Source: Pseudomonadota bacterium
Lineage (GTDB): Bacteria; Pseudomonadota; Alphaproteobacteria; Rhizobiales; Methylopilaceae
Assembly (NCBI GenBank): GCA_023430145.1
Contig: JAEZCD010000290.1
Location: 1 to 9,747, forward strand
Direction: 5' to 3'
Length of the DNA: 9,747 bases
The translations under genes and the position numbers were made by a program. The stretch's first letter is position 1; each line of letters opens with the position of its first letter. The notes below the pieces were generated by a model. It was not told the origin of the DNA. It did not search any database and was given only the letters and a program-made list of their open reading frames with translations. Of this stretch, positions 5,840 to 9,747 are shown piece after piece.

Positions 5840-6114
5840 GCGACATGCCGCCGCTCTCCTTCCGGGCCCCCGCGGCGAGCCTCTTGCGGCTGCCGATAAA
5901 ACTCTACCGCTACACGCTGTCGGCGGTGATGGGGCGGCGCTGCCGCTTCCTGCCGACCTGCTCGGAATACGCCGACGAGGCGATCGGCCGGCATGGTGCC
6001 ATCGCCGGCTCCTGGCTCGCCGCCAAGCGGATCTGCCGCTGCCATCCCTGGGGCGGCTCGGGCTTCGATCCGGTGCCGCAGAGGTTCCGGGCCGAAGACG
6101 CTCAGCGCGGCTGA
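5836..6114 (+). CDS. yidD: Membrane protein insertion efficiency factor YidD
   Basis: A 92-aa small protein of the YidD family, which helps the YidC insertase place proteins in the inner membrane. An amphipathic N-terminal stretch (about 13-31, LLRLPIKLYRYTLSAVMG) probably lies on the membrane. The family core follows: RRCRFLPTCSEYADEAI (34-50), a helix GAIAGSWLAAKRI, then CRCHPWGGSGFDPVP (67-81). The four cysteines (36, 42, 67, 69) are those usual in the family. The ATG at 5836 overlaps the stop of the IscU-like gene by ATGA, so translation is coupled. In many bacteria yidD lies by rpmH-rnpA-yidC; its place here upstream of thrS next to a scaffold gene is a pattern I recall from alphaproteobacteria. 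Its last 13 bases overlap the end of the convergent gene downstream. Confidence 0.95.
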   Translation: MSDMPPLSFRAPAASLLRLPIKLYRYTLSAVMGRRCRFLPTCSEYADEAIGRHGAIAGSWLAAKRICRCHPWGGSGFDPVPQRFRAEDAQRG

Positions 6115-6602
6115 GGGCAGGCGGCCGTTGCGACAGTGTTGACGAGGCCGTAGAAGCTCTTCGTCTCTGTTTGCCGCGCGCAGAGGGCCGGGCTGTTCCG
6201 GAAGGCATCGGCGAAGGTGTTTCGCCACGGCTCTACATTGTGCCGGAACCGCGTGCCGCTGGCATAGGTGAGAACGGCGTCCATCACGTCGAGGCGCATG
6301 TCGGCGAGCGCGAGCACGAGGTTGCGGTTCGGATCGCCGGGTTCGAGCGGCTTGCCGTCCGCGAAATAGGGCCGCAGCTCCGGCCGGTCAACGAAGGCCC
6401 TCAGGTGCTGGCTCCACTCGGCGGTCATCGCCCGGTAGGCGTTGAGGTCATTGATGCGCGCCGTTTCGTCGGCGACGCGATTGCTCGTCCGCCATTGCAT
6501 GGCGACGAAGAAAAGGCCCGCGACGCCAATCAGCGAGATGGCTACCTTCACGTATTCGAGTATCAGCTTGATCTGCTCGCGGCGTTCGCTCTGCTCCGTC
6601 AT
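6102..6602 (-). CDS. Unrecognised single-pass membrane protein
   Basis: A 166-aa protein I cannot assign. It has a charged start (MTEQSERREQIK), one hydrophobic segment at about 17-36 (YVKVAISLIGVAGLFFVAMQ), then a polar helical domain with NAYRAMTAEWSQHLRAF, PELRPYFADGKPL (74-86), and DMRLDVMDAVLTYA (101-114). The ELRPYF-DGKPL wording recurs in membrane-anchored hypothetical proteins of several phyla, from memory. With no cleavable signal, it is probably an inner-membrane anchor with a cytoplasmic or periplasmic domain of about 130 residues. It sits alone on the minus strand between yidD and thrS; its end overlaps the yidD end by 13 bp. Base composition appears somewhat less GC-rich than its neighbours, which would fit later arrival. 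The ATG at 6602 has a weak GGGTGA upstream. Confidence 0.75.
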   Translation of the reverse strand: MTEQSERREQIKLILEYVKVAISLIGVAGLFFVAMQWRTSNRVADETARINDLNAYRAMTAEWSQHLRAFVDRPELRPYFADGKPLEPGDPNRNLVLALADMRLDVMDAVLTYASGTRFRHNVEPWRNTFADAFRNSPALCARQTETKSFYGLVNTVATAACPQPR

Positions 6603-6648
6603 CGCGTCACCCGGCGGATGTTTGGAAGGCGCTGGATATCCCCTCGCA

Positions 6649-6674
6649 GTGTTCCGACATTGACGCCGGAACGC
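6649..6674 (+). other. Hairpin in the region upstream of thrS
   Basis: GTGTTCCG pairs with CGGAACGC (one G-U pair) around a 10-base loop. It lies about 95 bp before the thrS start. Some bacteria control thrS through leader structures, but this loop shows no evident anticodon-like or T-box sequence. A TTGACG in the loop could instead be a -35 box, without a good -10 behind it. Confidence 0.25.
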
Positions 6675-6769
6675 GTGCGCGCGACAAGGCCCGCGGCGGC
6701 GACCGGCCGCAGCATCCCGTAGACATCGCTTACCTGCGTGGTTGGCAGAGAGTGAGCGGAGACTTTTCC

Positions 6770-8755
6770 ATGACCCAGCACGCCATCGCCGAATCCCCTG
6801 CCGCCGAGGTGAAGATCACCTTCCCGGACGGCGCCACCCGCGCGTTCCCCCGCGGCACCACGGGCGCCGAGATCGCCGGCTCGATCGCAAAGTCCCTGCA
6901 GAAGCGCAGCGTCGCCATGGCGCTCGACGGCACCGTCCGCGACCTGTCGGACCCGATCGAGGCCGACGCCAAGATCGAGTTCCTGACGCGCGAGGACGAG
7001 CGGGCGCTGGAGCTGATCCGGCACGATGCCGCGCACGTGCTGGCCGAAGCGGTGCAGAGCCTGTTCCCCGGCACCCAGGTCACGATCGGCCCCGTGATCG
7101 AGAACGGCTTCTATTACGACTTCTTCCGCAACGCGCCGTTCTCGACCGAGGACCTCGAGGCGATCGAGGCCGAGATGCGCCGCATCATCGCCCGCGACCG
7201 GCCGTTCACCAAGGAGGTCTGGAGCCGCGACGAGGCCAAGCGCTTCTTCCGCGACAAGGGCGAGCTGTTCAAGGTCGAGCTGGTCGACGCCATCCCCGAG
7301 GATCAGGAGCTGAAGATCTACCGGCAGGGCGACTGGCTCGACCTCTGCCGCGGCCCGCACATGACCTCGACTGGCAAGGTCGGCAACGCCTTCAAGCTGA
7401 TGAAGGTGGCCGGCGCCTATTGGCGCGGCGATGCCAACAATCCGCAGCTGCAGCGCATCTACGGCACCGCCTTCGTCACCGAGGCCGACCTTTCCGCCTA
7501 CCTCAAGCGCATCGAGGAGGCCGAGCGGCGCGACCATCGCAAGCTCGGCCGCGAGATGGACCTGTTCCACTTCCAGGAGGAGGGGCCGGGCAGCGTCTTC
7601 TGGCACCCGAAGGGCTGGACGCTGTTCCAGGTGCTGACTGCCTATTCGCGCCGGCGCACTGCCGAGAAGGGATTCGTCGAGATCAACACCCCGCAGATCC
7701 TCGACCACACTCTCTGGCAGACCTCGGGCCACTGGGACTGGTACCGGGAGAACATGTTCGTCACCGAGACCGAGGACGAGCGAGTCTTCGCCATCAAGCC
7801 GATGAACTGCCCGGGCCATGTGCAGGTGTTCAAGCACGGGCTGAAGTCCTATCGCGACCTGCCTCTGCGGCTCGGCGAGTTCGGCATCGTGCACCGCTAC
7901 GAGCCGTCCGGCGCGCTGCTCGGGCTGATGCGCGTGCGCGCCTTCACCCAGGACGACGCGCACGTCTTCTGCACCGACGAGCAGTTCATGGCCGAGTGCC
8001 TGATGATGAACGAGCTCATCCTCGCGATGTATGCCGATTTCGGCTTCGACGAGATCGTCATCAAGCTCTCCACCCGGCCGGAGAAGCGGGTCGGCTCGGA
8101 TGCGCTGTGGGACCGCGCCGAGGGCGTGCTGGGCGACGCGCTGGAGGAGATCAAACGCCGCTACGGCGACCGGGTGAAGACCTCGATCAATCCGGGCGAG
8201 GGCGCGTTCTACGGGCCGAAGTTCGAATACGTGCTGCGCGACGCGATCGGCCGCGACTGGCAGTGCGGCACGCTGCAGGTCGACTTCAACCTGCCGGAGC
8301 GGTTCGGCGCGTTCTACATCGGCGCGGACGGCGAGAAGCACCCGCCGGTGATGATCCATCGCGCCATATTCGGCTCGATGGAGCGCTTCACCGGCATTTT
8401 GATCGAGCATTACGCCGGCCTGTTCCCGCTGTGGCTGGCGCCGGTGCAGGTGGTGGTCGCCACCATCACCTCGGAAGCAGACGACTACGCGCGTGAGGTG
8501 CTGGCTGCACTCGAGAAGGCCGGGATGCGCGCGGAGGGCGATCTGCGCAACGAGAAGGTCAACTACAAGGTGCGCGAGCACAGCCTTGCGAAAATCCCGG
8601 TGATCGCCGTGGTGGGCAAGAAGGAGGCCGAGAACCGCACCGTCTCGCTCCGGCGGCTCGGCTCGCAGCAGCAGACCTCGCTCGGCCTCGACGAGGCGGT
8701 TGCGATGCTGGCGGAAGAGGCGCTGCCGCCGGATTTGAAGCGGGCGGCGGGGTGA
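6770..8755 (+). CDS. thrS: Threonyl-tRNA synthetase
   Basis: A 661-aa class II synthetase that charges tRNA-Thr and edits mischarged serine. Domains in order: TGS (about 14-76), the editing domain with HDAAH (His85, His89) and the LCRGPH motif (Cys193, His197), the catalytic core (about 255-545), and the anticodon-binding domain (about 550-655). Zn ligands of the active site are Cys347 (NCPGH), His398 (QDDAHVF) and His530 (MIHRAIFGS). Motif 2 is HRYEPSGALLGLMRVRAFTQDDAH; the Leu384 stands where many bacterial enzymes have His, a position that does vary. The ATG at 6770 has GGAG 8 bases upstream; a GTG six codons earlier has no good site. The length is normal for alphaproteobacteria. It appears to be a single-gene unit ended by the hairpins beyond 8755. 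Confidence 0.98.
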   Translation: MTQHAIAESPAAEVKITFPDGATRAFPRGTTGAEIAGSIAKSLQKRSVAMALDGTVRDLSDPIEADAKIEFLTREDERALELIRHDAAHVLAEAVQSLFPGTQVTIGPVIENGFYYDFFRNAPFSTEDLEAIEAEMRRIIARDRPFTKEVWSRDEAKRFFRDKGELFKVELVDAIPEDQELKIYRQGDWLDLCRGPHMTSTGKVGNAFKLMKVAGAYWRGDANNPQLQRIYGTAFVTEADLSAYLKRIEEAERRDHRKLGREMDLFHFQEEGPGSVFWHPKGWTLFQVLTAYSRRRTAEKGFVEINTPQILDHTLWQTSGHWDWYRENMFVTETEDERVFAIKPMNCPGHVQVFKHGLKSYRDLPLRLGEFGIVHRYEPSGALLGLMRVRAFTQDDAHVFCTDEQFMAECLMMNELILAMYADFGFDEIVIKLSTRPEKRVGSDALWDRAEGVLGDALEEIKRRYGDRVKTSINPGEGAFYGPKFEYVLRDAIGRDWQCGTLQVDFNLPERFGAFYIGADGEKHPPVMIHRAIFGSMERFTGILIEHYAGLFPLWLAPVQVVVATITSEADDYAREVLAALEKAGMRAEGDLRNEKVNYKVREHSLAKIPVIAVVGKKEAENRTVSLRRLGSQQQTSLGLDEAVAMLAEEALPPDLKRAAG

Positions 8756-8768
8756 TGCGCTCCTCTTT

Positions 8769-8934
8769 CCTTCTCCCAGGGGGAGAAGGTGGCCGCGAAG
8801 CGGCCGGATCAGGGGTACGGCGATCGTTCTGAGGCTCGGCGAAGCGGCCGGATGAGGGGGGCCGGCGCCCGTCCTGAAGCTCGGTAACCCCTCACCCGCC
8901 GCCTTCGGCGGCACCCTCTCCCTGTGGGAGAGGG
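8769..8934. repeat. Composite palindromic element of four hairpins, between convergent genes
   Basis: The left unit has two hairpins: 8769-8789 (CCTTCTCCC/GGGAGAAGG, loop AGG) and 8791-8805 (GGCCGC/GCGGCC, loop GAA). The right unit is the same layout inverted: 8898-8912 (GCCGCC/GGCGGC, loop TTC) and 8914-8934 (CCCTCTCCC/GGGAGAGGG, loop TGT). A fragment of the left unit (GAAGCGGCCGGATGAGGGG, 8841-8859) lies between them. This resembles intergenic elements scattered through rhizobial genomes (RIME or ABC type, from memory). It stands between the ends of thrS and the minus-strand gene, where it can serve as terminator in both directions. Confidence 0.85.
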
Positions 8935-8941
8935 AAGAGGC

Positions 8942-9747
8942 TCACGGCCGCAGCAGCTCGAGATCCACGTCCTCGCCGGCCTTCACCTCGAAGTCGCGGG
9001 AAAAGCTCTGGCCGTCGTTGCGGGCGATGGCGGTGTAGCTGCCTTCGGCCAGTACCAGGCTCGGGAAGGCGCCAATCGATTCGCGCACCACGTCGCCGCC
9101 GGGCGTGAGGACGGTCCAGGAGGTGTTGGCGAGGGCGTCGCCGTTCGGCTGCCGCACGAGCTTCAGCCGCACCGCGGCCGCCTTGTGATGCACCGTCGCC
9201 TCGACGAGCCGGCCGGCCTGCACGCGGACGTCGACCTCGAGCACCGCATTGGCGTCGCCGAACGAGGAGACGACGTGATAGGTGCCCTCGTCGAGCCGCA
9301 GCAACGTGCCAGGCTTGATGTCGTGGTGGATCGCCCGCTCGACGCCGCCATCGGTCGCCGTCAGCTTGAAGCGCAGCTTGTCGGCGCCGATCGGATTGTC
9401 GCCGACGAGGCCTTTGAAGCGCAGCGCGCCGGCGCGGATGACGACCTGCTCGACCGCGTCCTCCTGGCGGACCTCGAAATGGTGCGACCGCGTGGCGAGG
9501 CCGTAGGTGACGTGCCACACATAGGTGCCGGGATTGAGGCGGAAGGTCGGCCGCGCCTCCTTGGAGTCGGCGGCGAGCGGCAGGTTGCCGTTGGCATCGG
9601 CCTCGGCATGGAACACCCGCCATTGCAGGCCGGAGCCGATCTCCGCGCCCGCCTCGCCGAAGCGGGCGACGAAGGTGATGGCGTGCTTGCCGTCGCGCGT
9701 GGCGGCGGCGGGCGGGACCGCCGGCGCGCTCGGGATCGCCCGCGTCG
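8942..9747 (-). CDS. C-terminal part of a protein with repeated beta-sandwich-like units (5' end beyond the window)
   Basis: The frame is open from the stop at 8942 to the right edge (267 codons visible), so the true start lies outside. I cannot name the family. The visible part seems to contain about three units of 75-90 residues, each with a W-V or F-x-L strand, a short turn, an L-x-x-G-x-Y element, and an F/V-x-V-x-x-G ending: LNPGTYVWHVTYG, then LDEGTYHVVSSFG, then LAEGSYTAIARND, with closing motifs HFEVRQED, DVRVQAG and DFEVKAG. This spacing is typical of Ig-like or CarboxypepD_reg-like domains in secreted or envelope proteins. It ends in VDLELLRP with no anchor or sorting motif. A GTG at 9616 could be read as a start, but the coding pattern continues upstream (ITFVARFGEAG...), so I treat it as internal. 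Confidence 0.75.
   Translation of the reverse strand, partial: TRAIPSAPAVPPAAATRDGKHAITFVARFGEAGAEIGSGLQWRVFHAEADANGNLPLAADSKEARPTFRLNPGTYVWHVTYGLATRSHHFEVRQEDAVEQVVIRAGALRFKGLVGDNPIGADKLRFKLTATDGGVERAIHHDIKPGTLLRLDEGTYHVVSSFGDANAVLEVDVRVQAGRLVEATVHHKAAAVRLKLVRQPNGDALANTSWTVLTPGGDVVRESIGAFPSLVLAEGSYTAIARNDGQSFSRDFEVKAGEDVDLELLRP

Noticed and set aside
6752..6769. GTG start six codons upstream of the thrS ATG
   Set aside because: No adequate ribosome site precedes it, whereas GGAG is properly placed for the ATG at 6770.
6603..6769. T-box leader upstream of thrS
   Set aside because: No T-box consensus or terminator-antiterminator pair is seen, and T-boxes are not expected in alphaproteobacteria.
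6599..8914. 771-codon minus-strand open frame antisense to thrS
   Set aside because: It mirrors thrS, and its first residues are translated palindromic repeat. No ribosome site or domain supports it.

Overview
The window is uniformly GC-rich, and its protein families point to an alphaproteobacterium of the Hyphomicrobiales (Rhizobiales), probably near Bradyrhizobiaceae/Xanthobacteraceae. The main clues are a BTLCP transglutaminase-like peptidase, a tandem-PilZ protein, a PAS_5 protein, the close folE-hisI pair, the scaffold-yidD overlap upstream of thrS, and several families of palindromic intergenic elements. The genus is inference; no rRNA or other marker is present.

Region 1 (1-2444, all minus strand) reads, in transcription order, a PAS_5 protein (2444-1806, TTG start with a strong ribosome binding site), a 199-aa protein with two intact PilZ domains (1733-1134), then, after a palindromic repeat cluster, a secreted BTLCP cysteine peptidase (711-88). 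A c-di-GMP sensor type and a LapG-type protease family lie side by side, which suggests a cell-surface or motility module. That link is inference.

Region 2 (2445-4254) holds a repeat-filled divergent gap, a rhomboid intramembrane protease (GTG start at 2840), and a small stand-alone two-CBS protein (3700-4131). It ends in a paired palindromic element that sits between two convergent genes and may terminate both.

Region 3 (4255-6114) is a divergent pair of two-gene units. To the left, folE (GTP cyclohydrolase I) and hisI (phosphoribosyl-AMP cyclohydrolase) are 4 bp apart. To the right, an IscU/NifU-like protein overlaps yidD by an ATGA. The IscU-like protein keeps two of the three ligand cysteines but has Ala and Ser where IscU has its third Cys and its Asp. 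A 114-bp gap between the units contains a palindromic TATATA that could serve promoters in both directions.

Region 4 (6102-9747) has an unrecognised single-pass membrane protein gene (minus) whose 3' end overlaps yidD, then thrS (threonyl-tRNA synthetase, 661 aa). After thrS come a composite hairpin element and the C-terminal part of a minus-strand gene made of repeated beta-sandwich-like units, which runs off the right edge.

No tRNA, rRNA, CRISPR array, insertion sequence or prophage gene was seen. Most genes are ordinary housekeeping or known families. The items most worth a second look are the degenerate IscU-like scaffold, the PAS-PilZ-BTLCP cluster, and the paired palindromic elements that share one layout despite different stem sequences.
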